Positions 1 to 5,296 of a stretch of DNA of 5,296 bases are shown here, piece by piece (positions within the stretch are counted from its first letter, which is position 1; each line of letters begins with the position of its first letter). The position numbers were made by a program, and so were the translations under genes. Source of the DNA: Bordetella parapertussis (GTDB lineage Bacteria > Pseudomonadota > Gammaproteobacteria > Burkholderiales > SG8-41); contig CAMBCD010000207.1 in NCBI GenBank assembly GCA_945863085.1, positions 1 to 5,296 of the forward strand, given 5' to 3'. Below the pieces are notes generated by a model. The model did not search any database. It had not been told where the DNA came from and was given only the letters and a program-made list of their open reading frames with translations.

Positions 1-824
1 AGTTCGCCGGCCAGGCGCTCCGGTTCCATGGATTCGCGTTTGCACAGGTCGCGCAGGATTTCGTAAATTTCGTTCATGCAGGCGTGCAGCGAGCGCGGCA
101 GGTCGTCGCGCAGCACCAGCAGTTCGGCGACTCGGCGCGGCGTGATGACATCGCGGTAAATGCGCAGGTAGGAACTCAGGGCGCTGACGGAGCGCAGCAG
201 CGCGCTCCACTGGTAGTAGTCCACGGCGCCGCCGACTTCGGCGGCGCTGGGCAGCAGCGTATGGTATTTGACGTCGAGCAGGCGCGCGGTGTTGTCGGCG
301 CGTTCCATGAAGGTGCCGAGGCGGATGAACTGGTAGGCCTCGTCGCGCAGCATGGTGCCGAAGGTGACGCCGCGAAACTGGTGGGACTGAGTTTTGACCC
401 ATTCGAAAAATTCGTTGATACCGCCATTGTTCAGCGCATTTTCGCTGCGGCCCCGGAGCTCGAGCCACATCGAATTCAGGTCTTCGTACATCTCGGTGGT
501 CATCACGCCGCGCATGCTGCGGCCGTTCTCGCGGGCGGCATGCATCAGCGAATAGATGCTGGACGGATTGGTGCTGTCGAGGACCATGAAACGCAGCACC
601 TTGTCGGAAGCCACCGGTCCGGGATTGCGTTCGTAATAAGTGCTGGCCAGCCCGTTGATCACCAGCGGCAGCGCCCAGGGTTCGGCCCAGGATTGCGCGG
701 CGTCGGTGATGCGGTAGGGCAGCAGCGACATCTGGTAGGTCACGTCAAGCAGGCGCGCGGTGTTTTCGGCGCGCTCGATCTGCCGCGACATCCAGTACAG
801 GTTGTTGGCGTGGCGGCTCAGCAT
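1..824 (-). CDS. Alpha-E domain protein (DUF403), C-terminus cut by window edge
   Basis: I translated this frame by hand because it runs off the left edge without a stop. The first 274 residues are present, and family members are usually a little over 300, so only the tail is missing. It begins MLSRHANNLYWMSRQIERAE, the characteristic opening of alpha-E proteins: all-helical, apparently cytosolic, with no signal peptide or membrane segment. The protein contains the motif ERAxNTARLLDVxY twice, at residues 17-36 and 174-192, with FxRLGxFMERADN leading into the second. The ATG at 824-822 is chosen because the family starts at this MLSR and because TAAGGGAC, overlapping the stop of the upstream gene, supplies a Shine-Dalgarno. 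The 13-nt gap to the ATP-grasp gene implies one transcript. Biochemical function is unproven. By gene context the family is predicted to partner the circularly permuted ATP-grasp enzyme in peptide synthesis or tagging, often with a transglutaminase-like protease gene nearby. Family assignment is secure; function is inference. Confidence 0.93.
   Translation of the reverse strand, partial: MLSRHANNLYWMSRQIERAENTARLLDVTYQMSLLPYRITDAAQSWAEPWALPLVINGLASTYYERNPGPVASDKVLRFMVLDSTNPSSIYSLMHAARENGRSMRGVMTTEMYEDLNSMWLELRGRSENALNNGGINEFFEWVKTQSHQFRGVTFGTMLRDEAYQFIRLGTFMERADNTARLLDVKYHTLLPSAAEVGGAVDYYQWSALLRSVSALSSYLRIYRDVITPRRVAELLVLRDDLPRSLHACMNEIYEILRDLCKRESMEPERLAGE
249..305 (-). repeat. Internal repeat copy 2 within the alpha-E gene
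   Basis: Residues 174-192 (ERADNTARLLDVKYHTLLP) are the second copy of the motif at 717-776. They are identical in ERAxNTARLLDVxY and in the closing LLP, one residue shorter. The copies are 157 residues apart, about half the expected full protein. Confidence 0.75.
717..776 (-). repeat. Internal repeat copy 1 within the alpha-E gene
   Basis: Residues 17-36 (ERAENTARLLDVTYQMSLLP) match residues 174-192 of the same protein. DNA is also similar: the plus-strand segment with gcaggcgcgcggtgtt is shared by both copies. This suggests that the alpha-E fold holds two homologous helical halves. Confidence 0.75.
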
Positions 825-833
825 TGCAGGTCG

Positions 834-840
834 TCCCTTA
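834..840 (-). promoter_or_regulatory. Ribosome binding site of alpha-E gene, overlapping upstream stop codon
   Basis: On the minus strand the ATP-grasp stop TAA runs directly into GGGA (TAAGGGACGACCTGCA, then ATG). AAGGGA lies about 9 nt before the ATG at 824. Overlap of the stop with the Shine-Dalgarno implies translational coupling and supports the chosen alpha-E start. Confidence 0.7.
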
Positions 841-2265
841 GCACTGGAGGTCCTCCAGTACCCAGGTGTCCTTGGTGCCGCCGCCCTGGGAGGAATTGAC
901 CACCAGCGAACCCTCGCTCAGCGCAACCCGGGTCAGGCCGCCCGGTACCAGCGTGACTTCCTTGCCGGAGAGCACATAAGGCCGCAGGTCGACGTGCCGT
1001 GGCACGATGTCCGAATCGCGGAAAGTCGGGCAGGTCGACAGCGCCAGCGTTGGCTGGGCGATGTAATTCGCCGGGTTCAGTTCAATGCGTTTGCGGAATT
1101 CGGCGATCTGCTCTTTGGTCGAGGTTGGTCCGACCAGCATGCCGTAACCGCCGGAGCCCTGGACTTCCTTGACCACCAGTTCCGCCAGGTGCGCCAGCGT
1201 GTAGGCGAGATCATCCGCATTGCCGAGCCGGTAGGTGGGTACGTTGGAGATGATCGGTTTTTCGCCGAGATAGAAATCGATCATCTGCGGCACATAGAGA
1301 TAGGTGGATTTGTCATCGGCCACGCCCGTGCCGATGGCATTGGCCAGCGTGACGTTGCCGGCGCGGTAGGCGGCGAAAATGCCGGGCACGCCCAGCGCGG
1401 AATCCGCGCGGAAGGCCAGCGGGTCGAGGTAGTCGTCGTCGATGCGGCGGTAAATCACATCGACGCGCTGCGGCCCGGTAGTGGTGCGCATGTAGACATA
1501 ATTGTTGGCGACAAACAGGTCCTGACCTTCGACCAGTTCGACACCCATCTGTTGCGCGAGGAAGGCGTGCTCAAAATAGGCACTGTTGTACGAGCCCGGC
1601 GTCATCACCACCACGGTCGGCTGGCTGACATGTTCGGGGGCGACGGCGCGCAGGTTTTCCAGCAGCACGTCGGTGTAATGGTCAACCGGGGCGACGGGGA
1701 TGCGGCCGAACAGATCCGGGAACAAGCGCATAATCATCTTGCGGTTTTCCAGCATGTACGACACGCCGGAGGGCGTGCGCAGGTTGTCTTCGAGCACGTA
1801 AAACTCACCGGCGCCGGTTTTGACGATATCCACGCCGGCAATGTGAATGTAAACATCTCCCGCCACGTGGATGCCGCGCATTTCAGGCCGGTAAGCGGGA
1901 TTATTCAGTACCTGTTCGGCGGGAATGATGCCGGCCTTGAGGATTTCCTGGTCGTGGTAAATGTCTTTGAGGAAGGCGTTCAGCGCTCGCACCCGTTGGC
2001 AGGCGCCGTCGCTGATCATTTTCCACGCGTTCGGGCGAATGATGCGCGGAATGATGTCGAAGGGGATCGAGCGCTCGGTGCCGGATTCGTCGCCGTATAC
2101 CGCGAAGGTGATGCCCAGCCGGGTATACAGCGCATTGGCTTCGCGCTGTTTTTGCGGCAGAAAATCCGCTGGTTTGCCGTCCAGCCATTCGGTGTGCGCG
2201 CGATAATGGGGGCGAATCGTGCCGTCCGCCGCACGCATTTCGTCGTAGGGGCGCGTAGTGCTCAT
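838..2265 (-). CDS. Circularly permuted type 2 ATP-grasp protein (DUF404/DUF407)
   Basis: This gene encodes 475 residues, a normal full length for the family. ATP-grasp enzymes join a carboxylate to an amine or thiol through an acyl-phosphate. This permuted branch is predicted to be a peptide ligase (sometimes annotated glutathionylspermidine-synthase-like), but the substrate is unknown. Visible conserved blocks (numbered from the chosen start) are PYDEM near the N-terminus, YVLEDNLRTPSGVSYMLENR around 156-175 with acidic/Asn candidates for metal-ATP binding, VIYRRIDDDYLDP at about 270, KEVQGSGGYGMLVGP at 366-380 (Gly-rich nucleotide loop), HVDLRPYV at 424-431, and a C-terminal SSQGGGTKDTWVL. 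No signal peptide or membrane segment is seen. The open frame continues upstream to a GTG at 2334, but those 23 extra residues are basic, unlike the family and lack a Shine-Dalgarno, so the ATG at 2265-2263 just before PYDEM is preferred. Its own ribosome site is also weak. The alpha-E gene follows 13 nt downstream. Confidence 0.94.
   Translation of the reverse strand: MSTTRPYDEMRAADGTIRPHYRAHTEWLDGKPADFLPQKQREANALYTRLGITFAVYGDESGTERSIPFDIIPRIIRPNAWKMISDGACQRVRALNAFLKDIYHDQEILKAGIIPAEQVLNNPAYRPEMRGIHVAGDVYIHIAGVDIVKTGAGEFYVLEDNLRTPSGVSYMLENRKMIMRLFPDLFGRIPVAPVDHYTDVLLENLRAVAPEHVSQPTVVVMTPGSYNSAYFEHAFLAQQMGVELVEGQDLFVANNYVYMRTTTGPQRVDVIYRRIDDDYLDPLAFRADSALGVPGIFAAYRAGNVTLANAIGTGVADDKSTYLYVPQMIDFYLGEKPIISNVPTYRLGNADDLAYTLAHLAELVVKEVQGSGGYGMLVGPTSTKEQIAEFRKRIELNPANYIAQPTLALSTCPTFRDSDIVPRHVDLRPYVLSGKEVTLVPGGLTRVALSEGSLVVNSSQGGGTKDTWVLEDLQC
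843..859. repeat. 17-bp near-perfect inverted repeat at the ATP-grasp/alpha-E junction
   Basis: ACTGGAGG (843-850) and CCTCCAGT (852-859) are perfect inverted copies around a single central base at 851. In minus-strand mRNA this gives a 7-bp stem with a GAC triloop that ends 2 nt before the ATP-grasp stop codon and just upstream of the alpha-E Shine-Dalgarno. It encodes the last residues LEDLQ of the ATP-grasp protein, so it may be a by-product of coding. A role as an RNA hairpin adjusting coupling, or as a dyad binding site, is possible but not shown. Confidence 0.5.
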
Positions 2266-2396
2266 GGTTTTTCTGTGTGCCGCCGTTGACCTGCTGTGAG
2301 TTTTAACACAACGGATAAGCAACCGGTGTGCCACCGTGATTTCGCGGCGGATGCGGGTGACGGGCGAGGGCGGGACAATTTTGCGATTACCGCGAA

Positions 2397-2432
2397 TGCA
2401 CCAATTTGGGGCGGATTGGCGGGTATGGTGCA
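2397..2432. promoter_or_regulatory. Possible operator: 7-bp inverted repeat TGCACCA / TGGTGCA
   Basis: TGCACCA (2397-2403) and TGGTGCA (2426-2432) are perfect inverted copies 22 nt apart. The right arm falls between the -35 and -10 of the candidate relA promoter. That placement would suit a repressor site, or a hairpin if transcription starts further upstream. A 7-bp match can arise by chance, so the call is tentative. Confidence 0.25.
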
Positions 2433-2445
2433 GGCGAGGTACAGT
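2416..2445 (+). promoter_or_regulatory. Candidate sigma70 promoter for relA
   Basis: TTGGCG (2416-2421), an 18-nt spacer and TACAGT (2440-2445) each match four of six consensus bases. Transcription would begin near 2452, leaving a leader of about 50 nt before the proposed TTG start at 2502. If correct, translation from the far-upstream TTG at 2406 is excluded. Confidence 0.3.
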
Positions 2446-2489
2446 GCGATGGTTTTATTGGGATTTGCGGAATACGTTTGGAAGTGGTC

Positions 2490-2493
2490 AGGA
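2490..2493 (+). promoter_or_regulatory. Ribosome binding site deciding the relA start
   Basis: AGGA lies 8 nt before the TTG at 2502, the best Shine-Dalgarno spacing among the non-ATG candidates. TTG 2406, TTG 2478 and GTG 2484 have poorer upstream sequence. The AGGAAA at 2508 is too far (15 nt or more) from GTG 2529. Confidence 0.5.
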
Positions 2494-2501
2494 CAAATCC
2501 A

Positions 2502-4694
2502 TTGATCAGGAAAACCCCATTACATCTGGTGGCGCCCCCGGTTTCCGGCAGTGCATCGTGGCTGGAGGGCGTGACGGCGCGTTTTGACGAGCCTGCCGCC
2601 GCTTTGCTGCGCAGGGTTCATGCCCACGTGGCCGGCCCCCTGGAGCAGATCAGCCTGCATGCCGGCGAGACGGCATTGGACCATGCCCGTGCCATGACCG
2701 ATGTCCTGCTGGCACTGGATCTTGATCATGAATCGGCTGCCGCTGCACTGCTGGTACCGCTGCTGCGTGCCAAACCTGACGTTGCGCGGGAGATCCGCGA
2801 CAGATTCGGCGCGACGATTGCCGACCTCGCGGAGGGTGTAGTGCGCATGGGGGAGATCGGTGCGCTGTCGAACCGGGCGGTGGCTCCGGCACGCGCCGAA
2901 GCACAGGCGGCACAGCTCGAAGCCCTGCGCAAAATGCTGCTGGCGATGGTGCAGGATGTGCGCGTGGTGCTGATCAAACTCGCCGACCATCTGCAGGAAT
3001 TGCGCAGCGCGGTCAAATCCGGAGACCTGCAGCGCATGGCGGAAACCGCGGAACTGACGCGGGATATTTTTGCGCCACTGGCCAACCGCCTCGGCGTCTG
3101 GCAGATCAAATGGGAACTGGAAGACCTGGCGCTGCGGGTGCTCGACCCCGAAAGTTATAAACGCATCGCGCGGCTGCTCGATGAAAAACGCCTTGATCGC
3201 GAGCGGTTTATCGACAACGTGGTGGCGCTGCTGAAAGGCGAAATTGCCCGTGCCGGCATTGTTGCGGAGGTCACCGGCCGGCCCAAACATATTGCCAGCA
3301 TTCACCGCAAGATGCTGCAAAAAGCCATTGATTTTGAAGGACTTTATGATGTCAGGGCAGTGCGCGTACTGGTTGCCGACATCAAGGATTGTTATGCAGT
3401 GCTGGGCATTGTGCACAGCCTCTGGTCGCCCTTGCCGCGGGAGTTCGACGATTACATCGCCAAACCCAAGGCCAACAATTACCGTTCACTGCATACCGCG
3501 GTGATCGGATCCGAGGGTAAATCGGTTGAGGTGCAGATCCGTACCCATGAAATGCACCAGCATTCCGAGCTCGGTGTGGCCGCGCACTGGCAATACAAGG
3601 AAGGCGGACGCCAGGACAGGGGCTACCAGGAAAAAATCGCCTGGTTGCGCCAGGTGCTGGAGTGGAAGGACGAAGTACGTGATACCAGTGAATTCGCCGA
3701 GCAGTTCCGCACCGGATTGTTCGAGGAGTCGGTCTATGTATTCACCCCTCAGGGGCGGGTGATTGATCTGCCGAAAGGTTCGACACCCATCGACTTCGCC
3801 TACCACGTACACACCGAGCTCGGTCATCGTTGCCGTGGCGCCAAGGTTGATGGTGCGATGGTGCCGCTCGGCACGCCGCTGGCCAACGGTCAGCAGGTGG
3901 AGATCCTGACCGCCAAGCAGGGCGGGCCCAGCCGTGACTGGCTCAATCCGCAGCTGGGGTTTCTGAACAGCCAGGGCGCGCGCGGCAAAGTGCGCCAGTG
4001 GTTCAACCGCCAGAATCTCGAAAGCGATATTGCGCAGGGGCGCAACGTGCTGGAGAAGGAATTGCAGCGCAGCGGCATGAGCAAGCTGAATCTCGATCAG
4101 TTGGCGGCCGACATGGGTTTCGACAAGCTGAATGACCTGTTGTCGGGACTCGGGCGCGGTGAAGTGGGACCCAAGGCTTTGCGCGATGCGGTGACGCAGG
4201 ATGCTCAGCCATCAGCGGTCACGACGGATTCCGGCATTGTGACGCGCAAATCCGCAAGGGCGGGCGGCGGCGTACTGGTGGTGGGCGTGGACAAATTGCT
4301 GACCACGCCGGCCAGATGCTGCCGGCCGGCGCCGCCGGATCCCATCGTCGGTTTTGTCACCCGCGGCCGCGGCGTCAGCGTACACCGCGCAAATTGCGCC
4401 AACCTCGCCCGGCTGGATCCCGAGCGGCGGATTGCCGCGGAGTGGGGCGCGCCGGGCACAACCACGTTTCCGGTCGAGATTGTTGTCGACGCGGTGGACC
4501 GCACCGGTCTGCTGCGTGATATCTCCGAGGTCCTGTCGCGCGAACGCATCAATGTCACGGCTACACGTTCATCCTCGACCGACATGAGCGCGCGCATGCG
4601 TTTCACGGTTGAAATCACCGATCTGGGTCAGTTGCAGAAAGTGCTGTCGCTGATTTGCGAGGTCAAGGGTGTATTGCATGCGAGGCGCAAGTAG
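2502..4694 (+). CDS. relA: RelA, (p)ppGpp synthetase (long RelA/SpoT homologue)
   Basis: This gene encodes 730 residues from the proposed TTG, close to the roughly 740 usual for RelA. RelA binds the ribosome when uncharged tRNA enters the A site and transfers pyrophosphate from ATP to GTP or GDP, triggering the stringent response. Domain order: a degenerate HD region (about 25-175) where the HD pair of SpoT-type hydrolases is replaced by VP in AAALLVPLL, so hydrolysis is not expected; a synthetase (about 200-400) with GRPKH at 259, the Asp of YDVRAVR, FDDYIAKPKANNYRSLHTAV at 315-334, the Glu of VEVQIRT at 342-348 and GVAAHW; TGS (about 411-472) with FAYHVHTELGHRC; a helical linker; a Cys-containing domain with ARCCRP (Cys 606-607) and HRANC (628-632); and a C-terminal ACT domain (about 657-730) with DRTGLLRDIS. 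The open frame extends upstream to TTG 2406 but has no ATG before residue 65 of this numbering, inside the conserved region. Start uncertain; identity secure. Confidence 0.95.
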   Translation: MIRKTPLHLVAPPVSGSASWLEGVTARFDEPAAALLRRVHAHVAGPLEQISLHAGETALDHARAMTDVLLALDLDHESAAAALLVPLLRAKPDVAREIRDRFGATIADLAEGVVRMGEIGALSNRAVAPARAEAQAAQLEALRKMLLAMVQDVRVVLIKLADHLQELRSAVKSGDLQRMAETAELTRDIFAPLANRLGVWQIKWELEDLALRVLDPESYKRIARLLDEKRLDRERFIDNVVALLKGEIARAGIVAEVTGRPKHIASIHRKMLQKAIDFEGLYDVRAVRVLVADIKDCYAVLGIVHSLWSPLPREFDDYIAKPKANNYRSLHTAVIGSEGKSVEVQIRTHEMHQHSELGVAAHWQYKEGGRQDRGYQEKIAWLRQVLEWKDEVRDTSEFAEQFRTGLFEESVYVFTPQGRVIDLPKGSTPIDFAYHVHTELGHRCRGAKVDGAMVPLGTPLANGQQVEILTAKQGGPSRDWLNPQLGFLNSQGARGKVRQWFNRQNLESDIAQGRNVLEKELQRSGMSKLNLDQLAADMGFDKLNDLLSGLGRGEVGPKALRDAVTQDAQPSAVTTDSGIVTRKSARAGGGVLVVGVDKLLTTPARCCRPAPPDPIVGFVTRGRGVSVHRANCANLARLDPERRIAAEWGAPGTTTFPVEIVVDAVDRTGLLRDISEVLSRERINVTATRSSSTDMSARMRFTVEITDLGQLQKVLSLICEVKGVLHARRK

Positions 4695-4793
4695 GATTTA
4701 AATAGTCAATTAAAACAATTGGTTATGGTTGTCCTGTTCGTAATGCTGGCCTCATGCGTAAAATGATTTCCTGTGTTGTCGTTGGTTAAAAAA

Positions 4794-4799
4794 TATAAA
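4794..4799 (+). promoter_or_regulatory. Candidate -10 element for the Bug-family gene
   Basis: TATAAA sits in an A-rich stretch 26 nt before the GTG start, which would give a short leader containing the Shine-Dalgarno. No good -35 hexamer is found 15-19 nt upstream, so this is a weak call. Confidence 0.3.
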
Positions 4800-4811
4800 C
4801 CGTAAACCATC

Positions 4812-4818
4812 AGGAGGA
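4812..4818 (+). promoter_or_regulatory. Strong ribosome binding site of the Bug-family gene
   Basis: AGGAGGA is a near-ideal Shine-Dalgarno 7 nt before the GTG at 4826. It favours GTG 4826 over the in-frame ATG at 4841, and the ATG at 4819 is too close and out of frame. Confidence 0.8.
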
Positions 4819-4825
4819 ATGCATC

Positions 4826-5296
4826 GTGAACACTTCGTTTATGAACAAATTGCTCGCATCATTTAGCGCTGGCGCATTGATACTCGGCAGTGGTTTTGCC
4901 ATGGCACAGCAATATCCGGCAAAACCGGTACGCGTCATCGTGCCCTTCGCACCCGGAGGCGGCAGTGATATCACCGCCCGCCAGTTTTCGGCAAAACTCA
5001 CCGAGTATCTGGGTCAGCAGTTTGCGGTGGACAACAGGGGCGGCGCAGGCGGTTTGATCGGCATGGAATTGACGGCCAAATCGGCTGCCGACGGTTACAC
5101 GATCATGATGATGTCCGGCAGCTTCTCGGCAACATCCGCGGTGCAGCAACCCGCGTTTGACCCCATCAACAACATCATTGCTGTCGCGGAATTCGGCTAT
5201 ACGCCGTTCGTGCTGACTGTGCATCCGTCGCTGCCGTCGAAATCGGTCAAGGAAATGATTTCGCTGGCACGCACAACCAAAGGAGGCCTGAGTTAT
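4826..5296 (+). CDS. Bug/TctC-family tripartite tricarboxylate transporter substrate-binding protein, C-terminus cut
   Basis: The first 157 residues are present of a family normally about 320-330 long; the frame is open to the right edge. These are periplasmic solute-binding proteins that capture organic acids or similar small solutes, some delivering them to TctA/TctB membrane partners. An N-terminal signal peptide is clear: Lys8, a hydrophobic stretch to Phe24, then Ala-Met-Ala with predicted cleavage after residue 27, leaving QQYPAKPVR. The mature start has the family hallmark YPxKPVRVIVPFAPGGGSD (30-48), followed by NRGGAGGLIG (70-79) and AADGYTIMMMSG. The GTG start is chosen for the AGGAGGA 7 nt upstream; starting at ATG 4841 would shorten the signal peptide by five residues and remain viable. 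No tctA or tctB is visible, so this may be one of the many orphan Bug proteins of Burkholderiales. The ligand cannot be read from the sequence. The 131-nt gap after relA suggests separate transcription. Confidence 0.93.
   Translation, partial: MNTSFMNKLLASFSAGALILGSGFAMAQQYPAKPVRVIVPFAPGGGSDITARQFSAKLTEYLGQQFAVDNRGGAGGLIGMELTAKSAADGYTIMMMSGSFSATSAVQQPAFDPINNIIAVAEFGYTPFVLTVHPSLPSKSVKEMISLARTTKGGLSY

Larger units (their letters stand above)
2266..2501. other. Divergent intergenic control region between the ATP-grasp gene and relA
   Basis: This 236-nt gap separates two genes transcribed away from each other, so it should hold both promoters. Towards relA there is one weak sigma70-like candidate at 2416-2445. 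Towards the ATP-grasp gene I see no convincing -35/-10 pair and no good Shine-Dalgarno (AGAAAAACC precedes the ATG). Short open frames crossing the gap have no recognisable product. Confidence 0.6.
4695..4825 (+). other. AT-rich intergenic region downstream of relA
   Basis: This 131-nt gap is visibly richer in A and T than the genes on either side. It contains the palindrome ATTTAAAT (4696-4703) and a weak 5-bp stem CAATT/AATTG (4707-4721), neither resembling a GC-rich intrinsic terminator with a U tract. It probably carries the promoter of the following gene. Confidence 0.5.

Noticed and set aside
84..899. A 271-codon plus-strand frame opposite the alpha-E gene
   Set aside because: It is the antisense shadow of a clearly recognised family; no ribosome site or known motif was found.
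760..2289. A 509-codon open frame on the plus strand opposite the ATP-grasp gene
   Set aside because: Its translation is rich in His, Arg, Gly and Val with no recognisable domain, and it overlaps a well-conserved gene almost completely. GC-rich codon use readily creates such antisense frames.
2266..2334. N-terminal extension of the ATP-grasp protein from GTG 2334
   Set aside because: The 23 extra residues are basic, lack similarity to the family as I know it and have no Shine-Dalgarno; family proteins begin just before PYDEM.
2520..3416. A 298-codon minus-strand frame opposite relA
   Set aside because: It lies wholly within relA, whose translation matches its family throughout; the antisense product resembles nothing known.
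3472..3492. Asn-Asn-Tyr-Arg in the synthetase motif where E. coli RelA has Asn-Gly-Tyr-Gln
   Set aside because: The Tyr and the following SLH are kept, and variation at the Gly position is likely lineage-typical, so it gives no sign of lost activity.
4696..4721. Possible terminator after relA
   Set aside because: The only stem (CAATT/AATTG) is 5 bp, AT-rich and not followed by a T tract.
4725..4766. A 13-residue hydrophobic open frame (MVVLFVMLASCVK) resembling a tiny lipoprotein leader
   Set aside because: There is no Shine-Dalgarno before it, it is too short to judge, and such frames are expected by chance in a 131-nt gap.

Overview
The window reads as chromosomal DNA of a GC-rich betaproteobacterium, probably of the Burkholderiales. 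This is inferred from the RelA sequence type, the GC-rich codon use and the Bug/TctC-type periplasmic binding protein, a family greatly expanded in that group. No rRNA, tRNA, insertion sequence, phage gene or CRISPR array is visible. Both ends cut through a gene.

Layout: (1) Positions 1-2265, minus strand, hold a two-gene operon. A circularly permuted type 2 ATP-grasp protein (2265 to 838) is followed 13 nt later by an alpha-E (DUF403) protein (824 to the left edge, C-terminus missing). A Shine-Dalgarno overlapping the first gene's stop codon suggests coupled translation. (2) Positions 2266-2501 are a 236-nt divergent control region with a weak sigma70-like promoter towards the right and a 7-bp inverted repeat around it. 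(3) Positions 2502-4694, plus strand, encode a long RelA/SpoT homologue with a degenerate HD hydrolase domain and an apparently intact (p)ppGpp synthetase domain, so it is called RelA. It has no in-frame ATG among the first 96 open codons; a TTG start with a good ribosome binding site is proposed. (4) Positions 4695-4825 are an AT-rich gap. (5) From 4826 to the right edge lies the first half of an exported Bug/TctC-type solute-binding protein.

Functionally, RelA serves the stringent response and the Bug protein serves organic-acid or related solute capture. The ATP-grasp/alpha-E pair belongs to a widespread, conserved but biochemically little-understood module predicted from gene context to make or attach peptides. 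That pair is the nearest thing here to an undescribed system. The other genes look like ordinary members of known families, with some local oddities listed as findings.
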